A stretch of 64,000 bases of DNA from Archilochus colubris (lineage: Eukaryota; Chordata; Aves; Apodiformes; Trochilidae), in assembly GCA_023079485.1 (NCBI GenBank), contig CM041084.1, forward strand, positions 132,524,792-132,588,791, in the 5' to 3' direction. Both the position numbers and the translations under genes were made by a program. The notes under the pieces are model-generated. The model saw only the letters and a program-made list of their open reading frames with translations, did not search any database and was not told where the DNA came from. Of this stretch, positions 51,223-61,900 are shown in pieces (position 1 is the first letter of the stretch; every line of letters starts with the position of its first letter).

Positions 51223-51300
51223 AAAATCATGAAATTTTCAGGGTTGGAAGGGACCTTTAAGATCATCTAGTTCTAACCCCCCTGGCATGGGCAGGGACAC
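51223..51300 (-). mobile_element. Second CR1 3' tail abutting the first, minus strand
   Basis: AATCATGAAATTTTCAGGGT, then TGGAAGGGACCTTTAAGATC and CCCCCCTGGCATGGGCAGGG give a second inverted CR1 3' end directly after the first. This one carries the CATGGGCAGGGACAC subfamily signature also seen at 23,910. It is cut off after about 80 bases, so it is a very short insertion or is truncated by later deletion. Confidence 0.75.
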
Positions 51301-53587
51301 ATCTCACCACCTGATCACAACCTGATCTCACTATCCATCCTCATATCCATCATATTCCTGAGCAAGAAACTGATTATGATAATTTTTGCTGGTGAGCACC
51401 AGTAACTCCTGACTCAAATCTTAAGAACATAGTAGCCCTTTCCTTACATTCTCTTTCACCTGTCCCCTAATTTCAGCAGCCAAAGTTATCCTGTTTTTCA
51501 CTAATCATTCCTGATCTGTGGCTGTCAGAATTATCTGTGAGAATCTGTTTTCATGGCTGGTGTCTTTGAATCGTGGATTTTAAAAATCCATGTTTTTTAT
51601 TCTTTAATGCCCATCATGTGAAAGACCTCTTCAATTTTACATAACCTGCTGTCCAAAAGGGATTAAATTACCTAATCTTTCAATTTTTTTGTGTTTTGTC
51701 TCACAGAGCATTTGCTTCAGGTGCAAAAGTAGTAGATGTATTTACAATGTCGCCACAAAGTTGGCTGCACTGAATTTGTTCTGACTTTTCCAGAAGGTCT
51801 TGAGAATGATGATACATGATCTTTCCACTAAATTTAGGAGGTGATAAAGATGAAGAAACCTGGCTTTCCATCACAATTGTGATTATGGGATGAAAACTGT
51901 CCCACAGTCTATGAGTTGGTCTTGCACATGTAAGCAATGAGTCTTGCTTAAGCTGAAGTGTTGTTTGCTGCCTGTTCATAATAATTATCCCTTCAATCTG
52001 TGGTTATTTTTACTTCCCCTGTCCATGCACACTTAAATGGAAGTGCTCCTCTCCATGAAAAACAGATGTGCTAATATATTTAGTTCACACATTTTAGGTT
52101 ACTGTCAGATGGTAATTGAACAGAATGAAGAACATTCTTATTTCTTTACTCCATTTATACATTCCTTACAGGAGCCAGACCGGCACTGACGTTGAGATTA
52201 ATTCTTCTGAAGCAATTTTCTCAATCCTGAACATGAAGTTTATTATGACCTACATAAGCTGTCTCAAAATTTTACAGCTATGGAAATATCTGTAAACCCA
52301 CTGATGTAAATGGATTTATGTCCCTGTATATTAACTGTGAAACTGTATATGATGTGCCAAGCTGCTTTTTCTGTATGAATCTGAAATTCACTGTGTTCTT
52401 TAGTTCTTCATTCATTTCTTCTATGTATACCACAGGCAACAGTAGAGCTCCTTGTCTTTGACCTTTCCCTCTGCACAGACATTGTTCATAGAGAGTTTAT
52501 TCATTGAACCCACAGGAAGCATCCAGAACTTGTGTTACAGCCTTTCCAGAATCTAGGCAAGAATTCACAAAATACTCAGGAGATAAGGTTGCTGTCCTAA
52601 ATATTCAATTGGCTGATCTGTCTTAAGAGTGTACAGAACAAGAGTTACTGTACTATAAAAGTATTGCTACTTCTTTCTGCTAGATTGAGTTTCTGCAAGG
52701 CTCCGGATTGCAAATAAATCAAAGTTAAATCCAGTAAAAGTAAACAATCTTGATATAAGTGATAGGATACTCAGAATTACTTGTTGTCATATTTGGATTT
52801 AGGGAACTGATCGTTTTATCTAACTTCTTTGCTTCTTTCTGCACTATTTTCTAAGTGACAATGGTTAGTAGCTGACAGACCAGTATGTTTCAAACACAGA
52901 GAAAATAAATCTTGAAGTTTTAAAGCTTGGATGTATTTTAACCAAGATCGCCTGAATTTTCCAGCAAAATCCAACAGAAGAACAAACAGACTACGAAAAA
53001 TACCATTTGGGAAAACAGCCTCTTAAAAAAATGAAAAATGGAATACATAAAGAAGAATATTTCAGAACCTTGCCCATCTCTATTGAGTTTGGGCTTTGTT
53101 ATGTTTGAGGGAAATGGAAAGTAAGCATTTGCAACAATATTAAGTGACTCTTCAGAATCACTTCTCATTTGTTTTACAGCTACTGAGGAAAATTCAAAAA
53201 GAACTAATGGAAGAGACTGCCTGCAGCATTTTCAGCTTCTCTGTGTAGGCAGCACAAGACCATCTCAATAGAATGGCTCTTTCAAAAAGTTATCTGCATT
53301 ATCTACAGACTCATCCCTGAACCTGGATGAATATTTAACTACACAGAATGGCAGAACTTGAGCTTTTATCTCAGTCCCAGCACCCAGAACTTGGTTCAAA
53401 CTCTTCCTTAAATGTCTGATGATCTGATATTTTTTCCTCAGTTCTGCTAGAAAGGTGAGCAGATGTTTACATTTCTTTTGTCTGTAAAGCCATTAATTTA
53501 CCACTCTCTGCCAGGCCTCTGATTTTTTTTCTGTGCCTTCTGGAACAGTGTGGTACTCTATGGACAACAACATTTTTAAACAAGTCA
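51301..53587. other. Unassigned stretch, nothing seen
   Basis: A+T-rich DNA with no recognised repeat, RNA gene or exon. Open frames are short (the longest about 92 codons, minus strand at 51,979-51,701). Confidence 0.5.
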
Positions 53588-53903
53588 TATAATCATAGAA
53601 TGATTTTGGTTGGAGAAGACTCTTAAGATCATCAAATCCAACTTTAAACCTAACAGCATCAAATCCACCCATGTCCCTAACTAAACCATATCCCTAGCTG
53701 CCACAACTACACAGCTTTTAAATACCAACAGGAATGGTGATTCAATCCCTTCCCTGGGAAGCCTGCTCCAACACTTGATTATCCTTCCAGTGAAGTAATT
53801 TTCCTAAGAGTCAATCTAAACTTCCTCCAGAGCAACAAGGACATTTCCTCTTATCTTATCACTTGTTTCTTGGAAGAAGACATGCACCCATCTCACTCCA
53901 ACA
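53588..53903 (-). mobile_element. CR1 LINE 3' fragment, minus strand
   Basis: Inverted octamers at the left (ATAATCATAGAATG), then TTTTGGTTGGAGAAGACTCT and TAAGATCATCAAATCCAACT. Further right, ACTAAACCATATCCCTAGC with CTTTTAAATACC, then CCTTCCCTGGGAAGCCTGCT and CCTCTTATCTTATCACTTG correspond to the CR1 C-terminal coding end (CLVTC-type cysteine region read antisense). It is a fairly typical older copy belonging to the AACCATGTCCCTAAG-type subfamily, like the fragment at 58,443. Confidence 0.88.
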
Positions 53904-54451
53904 ATAAAAAGCTGATATTTCCAGCTTAATGTTGCCCTGAAAAATATAAAGGTGGGGAAGAAAACAGGAGTTGCTCAATCTGTCATCTTAGAAACTGCAG
54001 AAGAGCAAAGCAAGTGGCAGAAATATAATTTTTCACTAAGAATCACCACAAAAAAAAAAGAATTGTGTTAGCTGGAGACCTTGCTGACATTCCTTTTCAG
54101 TGGAAAATTACTTGCCTGATAAGCACCTGGAAACAGACCTGGAAAAGACCCAGAAGTCACAGGATTAGGAAATAGAAATAATGGGATTGCAATGCCAGCA
54201 ATGGGGAAAATTTTGTTACTTAAATATTGCTAGAATGTAATTCACTTATTGTGTCTGAGTGGGGTTTGCATCTCCCTCTTTAACTCATAGCTGGTAGGAG
54301 ACCAGCTGGGTAAAAGATCATGGGAAACTCAGGTGGATGTATGAAGGTGGAAAGTTCTGCAGACCTTTGAGGGTTTCATCCAGTTACAGCATTACAATCC
54401 ACTAATTGCTTGAAGTTAAATTTAATTCTAAATTGTCAAATCTCAGTAACA
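53904..54451. other. Unassigned spacer between two CR1 fragments
   Basis: About 550 bases, with no recognised feature. Confidence 0.5.
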
Positions 54452-54653
54452 TTTATGGAGAGAGTGATCAAGCACTGGAATGGGCTGCCCAGGGAAGTAG
54501 TGGATTCTCCATCCCTGGAGATATTTAAAAAGAGACTGGATGTGGCACTCAGTGCCATAGTCTAGCAACCGCAACGGTGGTAAAAGGGTTGGACTCGATG
54601 ATCTCTGAGGTCCCTTCCGACCCAGCCAATTCTGTGATTCTATGATTCTATGA
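54452..54653 (+). mobile_element. CR1 LINE 3' end, plus strand, comparatively fresh
   Basis: Forward CR1 3' end of about 200 bases: GATCAAGCACTGGAATGGGC, then TGCCCAGGGAAGTAGTGGAT and CCATCCCTGGAGATATTTAA. Then come GTTGGACTCGATGATCTCTG and GGTCCCTTCCGACCCAGCC, ending in three near-perfect octamers (ATTCTGTG, ATTCTATG, ATTCTATG) at 54,630-54,653. The regular octamers and few mismatches in known blocks suggest a younger insertion than most here, though no age can be computed by eye. Severely 5'-truncated. Confidence 0.9.
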
Positions 54654-55556
54654 TTACATTTTATGAAGAACTGAAGTCCCTATTCACATTATGCAGATTT
54701 TGGCTCTCGTGGTCTCTTACCTCTGCACCTGCATAAAAATGTACCTTTTTATCGTCTGTCAACACAGAGTGGTGTTCAGAGAACAGTTACTTGAGAAATT
54801 ATTCACACCAAGAGAGGTTATTTCTGACTATCAAATCCTGTGTCCCGAGGGAAAGTGAGAGCCATGCATATTTAACTTACTGATCAAATTAGTCTTTTTT
54901 GTTTGAAAGTTAGAATAGAACCAGATTTGAAGATCACTTATCTCCTAAAGCCAAATTTTAATTCCTGAGAAGTGTCATCTGACCTTATAAAAGGTCTCTT
55001 TCATGTGTACCACCTATTTTACAGGGAAACATGCTATCACACTTTTTAGACTTCATTCACATCACAAAATAGTAGTTAATAGTAAAGTTTGAATAAATTT
55101 AAAAGCCTAGAGAGAGCCTATAAAATCTATACAATTTTACATTTACTTGGACATTCCTCTTACCTGTTCTTTGATATGATTGCGTTGAAGGAAGGGGAAA
55201 CAAGGAAAAACTATACACTGGCTTTATTTTGCTACTTAAACCTGGAGTAGGTACTTAAATAGTATTGATAGAAAAAAGGGCATCCTACTGCTTTACAATA
55301 TTTCTCAATATTTTATTTACATACTGGAGTCCTTGCTTTGTGCATAGATGAAGTGTGCAGTGATAAGACTGATGTAACCCTGAAGTTATGAGAGGGATTA
55401 GAAAAGCAATCTAGAGGGCTTCCAGCAGAATCAGATAATCAGCATGCAGCACTTCACACGTGAGTTTGCAAAACCCAGTACAGCACACAGCATACAGACG
55501 TCTGCAGGGGGGCAGGGGTCATGCTGAAAAATGTGTTGGAGAACTGGTGAGTTTCT

Positions 55557-55572
55557 ACAGCCCCCTGGTGAG
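55557..55572 (-). promoter_or_regulatory. Probable CTCF-type binding motif
   Basis: Read on the minus strand, CTCACCAGGGGGCTGT matches the CTCF core at 13 of 15 positions by my alignment to CCASYAGRKGGCRSY, including the invariant CACCAGGGGGC-type centre. A weaker G-rich match (CTGCAGGGGGGCAGG) lies in the opposite orientation at 55,502-55,516. Motif only; no occupancy data. Confidence 0.4.
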
Positions 55573-57690
55573 TATATGTTAATTTAAGTTGTGTATAAGC
55601 AGAGATTTTTTCCCAGCTTTGTGTCTCCTTAAGTGAGCAATATGCAGATGTTTGCAGCAAGGACCTGACAGGCAGCATCACTGTGAGAAAGTAGGACCAA
55701 TTTTCTGTTAGGTACAAAACTCATTTTGTAAGCTCAATATTAGTACAGCATCAAGGTCTCCAATTTTCTTATTGACGTCTCAGTTACTCCTATTCTTGGT
55801 TGCTATGCCTGCGATTTTTCCCTTACGCTGGAGCTGTTATGCTATGCAGCATCTGTGAAGCGTTGCTCATGTAAGATGTCAGGCACAAAACTCAATGACT
55901 TTTCATTTATCTCACTCCTGTGTTGCTGGCACTGGTCCAAATGCCTGACTAACTGTCTTTCCAGATTTCTGCTACACTGACCATGTGCTAGGACCTGCTA
56001 GAGGAATAAACTTTGGGGCAGCCTTAATCTTTGGGTTGCATTTGCCATTCCAGCTGCTCCTCTGCCAGATGCACACCTCTCTCCTGGAGGGCTGTAGAAG
56101 TGTGATGCTCTCAAGCTTTGCCTGTCCTATGGATACACTGCATTTATGTGCCAATTTTCCCCTTCTATAGGTCTCATTTCGGACAGCATGAAAGTTGTTA
56201 CCAGAATTGTAGCAATCTATTACTTGACGTAATGTGAAATAGTATTTCAGTTTCTGAAATGTCTGCCCTTGGATACCTCCACCTAGCACAGAACTGAAGC
56301 AGGAAAGAGCCAGTGTGTCAGTGTTTTACAGGTTGCTTTCTAAACAAACTTCATGGTGAAATTTTGCATCTTTCTGTGTACACAGAGTTACGCAGTGAGC
56401 TACAGCATATCATGTTGGCAGTGTTCAGACCAAGTCAGAACATGTGCATTTGAGAAGGCTTTGAACCTGGAGGCAGCCAAGAGGAGGTGGACACTGCCCA
56501 TACCTCAGCCTTAGATGCCACACAGGCTTCTGGCATGCTCTCCCTCCCACCATGGCAGAGAGCAGCTGATCAGACAGATGAAAGCTGAATATTTACTCTG
56601 GGACATGGAGTGCAGCTGATGGCAGTGATGGCAGTAAGTCCTCTGGTGCTGTGTGTAGATGCATCATAACTTGTTAGCAATAAGTTGCCACACTCTAGCT
56701 TAGAACTGGATATGTTTTTGCCTGATATCTCTAACTCATAGGTTATTCTTGCATCTCCTTCTGTCAGCTTGATGGTTTCCTTCAGTTTCTAGACTAATTT
56801 TTGTTTCCTAGGTTTCAGGTTTCCATTAAAGCCTTACCTTTGACTGAATTATTTGATATTGTTTTTGAGATGGCAATCAAAGTGTAGAAAATATTTTTAT
56901 GGGTCAAGACTTCTTTTTAAAGTGTCCATGTAAGTCAGGTTCCAAAACCATCTTGATTAGCTAAAGTGTCTTGCAAAATATATTTCATTACTATGAATTA
57001 TATCACTTTATTAAGGTGCAACTGATCTATGAGGGAATGCTCAAAAATTACAGATTTCCTTGTTAATTATATGAAAGCTGCTTAACAAAGAGCCCTATGA
57101 TCTACCCCTTTTCCATTAGCATTTCCAAGTTAAATTCTATCACAGAGACATTATTGATAACTCTCTACAAAATATCCAAGACATTGTAAATCCAAGTATC
57201 TTATAAAATAAAAATGCTGAAGGGGGTCTATGTTGTTATTTCACTGAGACAGAGACACTGCCATTAGGCTCTTTCAGCCTTGTGTGTTTGAGGGACTCAG
57301 TGTAATTTCTATTCCTGTTGTTTAAACATAAGGCCCTGGAATGTGATCAAGAGAGTGGAAAGGGTTTCATATGAGAAGATACTAATACAACTTGGATTAT
57401 TTAGGTCATTAAATAGAAGACTGCAATGGGATATCATCACTGTTTCTATGATTGAAGTGCAGACCACGGAAAGAAAATAATTTAATTTAGTGGACAATGT
57501 TGGCAGAAAAACAAATGGGAGTAGAAAAAGGATCAAGATGGATCAGGGACAACCCTCCACTGGATGAGTGGTATAACAGGGGCCAGTAGCACTTAAACAT
57601 CTTGCTGCTCAGTACACTTTTCTCATTGAGCCCTGTGCATGAACATTGCTGTTGAGCCTATGTTACTAGATGCCATGTCTAACTATCCTC

Positions 57691-57703
57691 TGTGTGTGTG
57701 TGT
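57691..57703. repeat. Short TG dinucleotide repeat
   Basis: Six TG units followed by T-rich sequence. A minor microsatellite. Confidence 0.85.
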
Positions 57704-58442
57704 TTGTTTCTTCTTTGAACAGATGAGCAAAGCATTTTTAAATATCAGAGGCACATAAAAAATTACTGATTTTTTTTCAGCTTAATAATCAATGTACTGC
57801 TATTGAATGAAAAGACAGTAACACTAACCAGTGATGCTGCTTCATTCTGACTATTGGTAACTCTAACTGCATTAACTTTTATATATAATTAGACTATTTG
57901 AACATTATGAATTTTTTTAAATCTACTTACAGGTGATCCTTAGAAGATTTGAGTTGTTGTAACAGCTTCCAGTTATTTTAGAGAGTGCTCTCTTTACATA
58001 ATACTAGGCAAAATATTTTAAGAGACACTCAAGAGATTACTCACAGACTGATAAAAATTTAAGTGAAATGAATTTTCACCTTAAAATATATCATTAGCAG
58101 CAGTATGACTCCTCTTTTAATACTTGGGAAAAAAAAAAAGGCTCTCCAGAGCTACATTAAATGCACTGGAGCTGGTCTTTGAAATGTCCTTTAAACAAGC
58201 TTCTTTCTCACCAACAATAGAAGCAGCTTGTTTAGATTTAGGTTTGTTATTTCAGGCAATATTTACGTGCCTATGTTAATCATAGTCATTGAAAAAATCT
58301 TATCCTACTCTTAAGGCCCTTATTCCAGATTGATCTCTGCAACTTATTAGTTCAATTTCTGCTTTCTCATATAATGTCATTATTTGCCTATTATTGTGAT
58401 CAACTGGTGCACCTCATACTTCTTTGCATAGTGTTTAGAAAT

Positions 58443-58459
58443 ATAGAATCAGAGAATTT
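58443..58459 (-). mobile_element. CR1 LINE 3' terminus, left of an insertion
   Basis: ATAGAATCAGAGAATTT is the inverted CR1 terminal octamer region. It continues after the 390-bp insertion at 58,850, so the two pieces are one CR1 copy. Its last six bases (GAATTT) form the left target-site duplication of the insertion. Confidence 0.85.
58454..58459. other. Left target-site duplication GAATTT
   Basis: GAATTT at 58,454-58,459 is repeated exactly at 58,850-58,855 on the other side of the 390-bp insertion. If one copy is removed, the flanking CR1 reads continuously (AGAATTTCTCTGGG), which fixes both the insertion point and the duplication length at six bases. Confidence 0.85.
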
Positions 58460-58534
58460 TGTAGTGAAATAAGGCAACCAGGTGCCACTAATTGCCAGGG
58501 AGTGAGCATGAGCTTGTGTCAAGCCCACCCGTGC
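58460..58534 (+). repeat. Left 75-bp terminal inverted repeat
   Basis: Pairs with 58,775-58,849. The arms are identical except at position 12 (A versus G) and position 71 (C versus T). The shared core includes GGTGCCACTAATTGCCAGGG and GAGCATGAGCTTGTG. Similarity ends abruptly after position 75. Confidence 0.85.
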
Positions 58535-58539
58535 TCTGA

Positions 58540-58596
58540 GGAGTCTCGAACCCAGGGCCTCGGCATTGCAGTACTGTGTCTTAGCTGGCTGCGCCA
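58540..58596 (-). other. tRNA-like segment with RNA polymerase III A and B boxes
   Basis: On the minus strand TGGCGCAGCCAG (58,596-58,585) fits the A box and GGGTTCGAGACTCC (58,553-58,540) fits the B box of tRNA genes, spaced as in tRNAs and tRNA-derived SINEs. Between them is a TACTGCAATGCC stretch reminiscent of an anticodon loop with GCA. The acceptor and T stems do not pair properly around it (only about three T-stem pairs form), so it is not a functional tRNA. It looks like the head of a tRNA-derived SINE or a captured tRNA fragment. Confidence 0.5.
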
Positions 58597-58774
58597 CTCA
58601 AGCCTCACCCTGAGGGCGATGAGCACTAGTGGCGCAATGAAGGTAATACAGTGCTCTGAGAGCAACTGACCTCTCTGCAGACGTGCTCAGGACTGAGCTG
58701 AGCCTGTGCTTCAGGACTCACCTTTTATTGGCCCCCTGGTCCTGCTCATGCGCAGTGGGGCCCACCCTAATTAG

Positions 58775-58849
58775 GCACAGGTGGGCTTGACACAAGCTCA
58801 TGCTCACTCCCTGGCAATTAGTGGCACCTGGTTGCCTCATTTCACTACA
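58775..58849 (-). repeat. Right 75-bp terminal inverted repeat
   Basis: Reverse complement of the left repeat with two mismatches. It ends CACTACA at 58,849, directly before the right GAATTT target duplication at 58,850-58,855. Confidence 0.85.
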
Positions 58850-58979
58850 GAATTTCTCTGGGTAGGAAAGACCTTCAAGATCATCGAGTCCAGCCTTGTC
58901 CTAACGCTATTACCCTACTCCTGATGAACCGTATCCCCTGATGAACTGAACCACGTCCCCAAGCACCACATCTAGATGG
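58850..58979 (-). mobile_element. CR1 LINE 3' fragment, right of the insertion
   Basis: Resumes the CR1 interrupted at 58,459: GAATTTCTCTGGGTAGGAAA, then GACCTTCAAGATCATCGAGT and CCCCAAGCACCACATCTAGA. This is the inverted CR1 3' UTR and the end of ORF2 of the AACCATGTCC-type subfamily. The exact right boundary is uncertain within about 15 bases. Confidence 0.85.
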
Positions 58980-61900
58980 TTTGGTCTGGGCCTTCCTTCA
59001 CACAAGGCATCTGAAGAAGACCAAAGAGTGATAGAAATGTCATTTCATTGTGGGTTGCTTTCTTTTTATTTACCCTGCTGTCTCATTCTGCTCTCTCCTC
59101 AGTGACATATAGGCATTAGGTGTAATGCCTGAGAAACTGAGGAGCTGAATCATGGCAGAAGAGCCACAGATAGAAGAAGAGAAATTAAACAAGATTATGA
59201 AGGATACTGAAAATAAAAAAGGCCAGGTTTGTTCCAACAAGACAAAGATTGATCTTTTAACTTTGTTGTTTTTATCTTTGTTAGAAGACTGACTGGTTAC
59301 CATGCAGAGTCTTTGTATGTGTGGCCATATGTATGGGTGACACATCATGAGTCTACCCAGACCATATACTTAGGTTACACCCCCTCATCTATAGGGATTT
59401 TCCCTACCTGTGTTCACATCACATATAACAGGGTAACTATGTTACACATGATACAAGTTGATCCTGAAAAGAAATAAACCCTGAGAAGCAATCTACCTTG
59501 CAGTAGCCTGCAGTATTCATGCATGGTTTGCTGATGCACAGTGTTGCTAATACTAAAAACAGGTATACAGACAGCACCTCAGCTGCAAGTAGTTGGGCAT
59601 AAGATGGAAGACAGTGCACAAGCAGCATTACATGGTCCCCTGTTTATGTACCCTTCTGGCAGGCACTGGCATTGGCCCAGACACTGGATGGTCAGGTCAC
59701 TGTGTCTGTATGCTGCTCAGCTGAATAATCCAGGAGAGGATGCACAAGAATGGCCTCTCCTCTGAAAAGAAAAAATGTCTATGTATTACTGGAGGATTAT
59801 GCTGAATAAATAGTATTCTTCCAATTTTAAGCTACTTACATTTCTAAAGAAAAGAATGTCACTGACCTTTCTCTTTTAACACATGAGCCCCTGGTCTTGA
59901 CCACATCTCAGCTTAATGAAATTTAATTGCTCTAGGGACCTCATTATTATATTATATTTCAGTTTTAGTGGACTCAGACTGTAACTCAAGAATGTGATTT
60001 TTCAAGTCATAAGATCTGTGAGAATTGTCTCTTTATCTAGGGAATGGAAAGAATACAGAGAGTAGTTTAATCACACTCCTCCAAAGAATCAATTTTGAAT
60101 TGTTCTGTTTTTCAAAAAGTCTGTTAGTTTTTGGACTTTTAACACTAGAAACTAATGTGGATTATGGCAAGTTAATTTTAATATATATTCATCAAGGATA
60201 CTAATGCATTGACAATTTTCTTCTCATAAATTTAGATAAGATGGCTTTGATCCTAAGTACCAAATATATCTCTTCTGAAAATGTAGGAAAACAGACTTTT
60301 TTTTCCCCAAAAGTATTCATCTGAAAGCTTCTCATTTGAAAACTACCAAAATTTTGGTTTTACATATAACCTGGCAATGATGTCTCTTAAAAAACAATTC
60401 ATTTCATACATTACTTATTTGCAAATGAATGACACTTCCCAGCAAAAGTAGCGTGTACCATTCTGATGTCATCTTGATTATCATCCTTCAGACTGCTCCC
60501 TGGTTTTTCCTTGAGTCCATTTCTGAAGTCTGTATTATATTTGCAAAATTGTTATTTATTCAGTTAGCATTAGGTACTGCCTAAGATTGTTGACAATTCT
60601 TACTGTGTTTACTGTCTGATTTCCTGCACCATTGCACATGAGAAGCAGCACTAACTTTCAAGTCAATGAGCCAGCACAGATGATGTGATCTATTTAGCAT
60701 TAAAGGTTTTAAAATGTATCCCCAAAGGAAATACTACAAGTAACATTATTTATTTCTTGTGCTTTGATTGCTCTCTAGTTATTCGATCAATGCTGAATAC
60801 ACACAAAATTACAGAGATTAGTTTACCTATATTTACTGCAAAAAAGTTTTAGAGGTAGTATGCAATTTGTCCCTCTAATGCTTCCAATTTTAGGATCTGA
60901 ATCACATTACCTTGGAACAATAATTTGTTTTAAAAATAAGTGCAATTACAAGAGAACTCACGCATTAGATTTTAACTGTTTACAATTTTGCTCCATGAGC
61001 TAGCACATGCCAACAATCAAAGCCTCTAAGATGTTCAACACATTTTTTCTTCATTTCCATGCCTATACTTTTGAAAAAAAAAAAGTTACTAATAAGATTT
61101 GCCAGCTTTAATTTCAGCTTTAATGTTTGTTTTGAGAAATATATTCTGCCATAATTGGATATATTTTTCAATAACTGAATTAAGAAAAAAATCTTGTAGA
61201 AGTAATGTTGTTCAGTGTGTAGATGATCAAACTTGATTAAGGAGGAGACAGAGGAGCCTATTCAATGCCTTCCATCTATCACTGATTTGCACCTGCCATG
61301 GACAGGCACAGGAGCACACAGGCATCTGCCTGGAAGGGGCTCTTTCATATTTCAAACAGCAGGAATCTTCTGGCATTTGGCCATAACCTCACCTTTGTAA
61401 TGACTGAAAATCCATGTGCAGTCCTACTGCCAAGAAGCTTCTGCCCATCCCTCTCACTCCAGAATAGAGGAAGATTGAGAAGCCTTTTTGTATTTCCTAA
61501 CTAACAGCTGCTGAACAGAAAATACAAACCAGGTATTCAGTATTGTACAGATATCCAGTAGAAAAACTCTGGTGATGCAAGGTAGCAGAAATTGGGTTGA
61601 GCTGTGAGAAATAATGGAAAATCTACTTAATGTTATACAGATTTTTTTCCAAAATAGAAAACACCATGCAGAATATCTTCTTTGTCAAACACAGTCTTGC
61701 TGCTTGTAAAAGAACATTTGCAAGGAGTTTGTTTAAGACAGGAAGCAGCTCACTCGCTGAACTGATCCTTGACACTGTGTTTCTCTGTTACGAAATACTG
61801 TGCTTGGCACATGTACAGAACTGGGAAAGTATATATTTTATCAAATACTCAAAAATCCTCAACTTAGACTGAAATCTCATATTCTTCCCTTTGCATTTGA

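Larger units (their letters stand above)
54654..58442. other. Unassigned stretch, no gene seen
   Basis: A+T-rich, with no recognised repeat family. It contains a pair of CTCF-like motifs at 55,501-55,572 and a short TG run at 57,691-57,703. Open frames reach only about 105 codons (56,289-55,972, minus) and match nothing I recognise. Confidence 0.5.
58460..58849 (-). mobile_element. 390-bp foldback insertion with 75-bp TIRs, LTR-like or non-autonomous element
   Basis: Starts TGTAGTGAAAT and ends ATTTCACTACA. The first 75 and last 75 bases are inverted repeats of each other with two mismatches by my count. It has a 6-bp target duplication and lies inside a CR1 fragment, so it is younger than that CR1. 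TG...CA ends with a 6-bp duplication are usual for solo LTRs of class II (ERVK-like) retroviruses, but LTRs normally have inverted ends of only a few to about 20 bases. Long inverted ends suggest a foldback or MITE-type DNA transposon instead. On the minus strand a CAATAAAAGG promoter- or poly(A)-like box (58,714-58,723) and tRNA-like A and B boxes occur. It encodes no protein. The orientation given is that of those signals. Confidence 0.75.

Noticed and set aside
58540..58606. A functional tRNA gene (Cys-like) on the minus strand
   Set aside because: The A and B boxes are present, but the acceptor arm does not pair and only about three T-stem pairs form. It is better read as a tRNA-derived piece of a mobile element.
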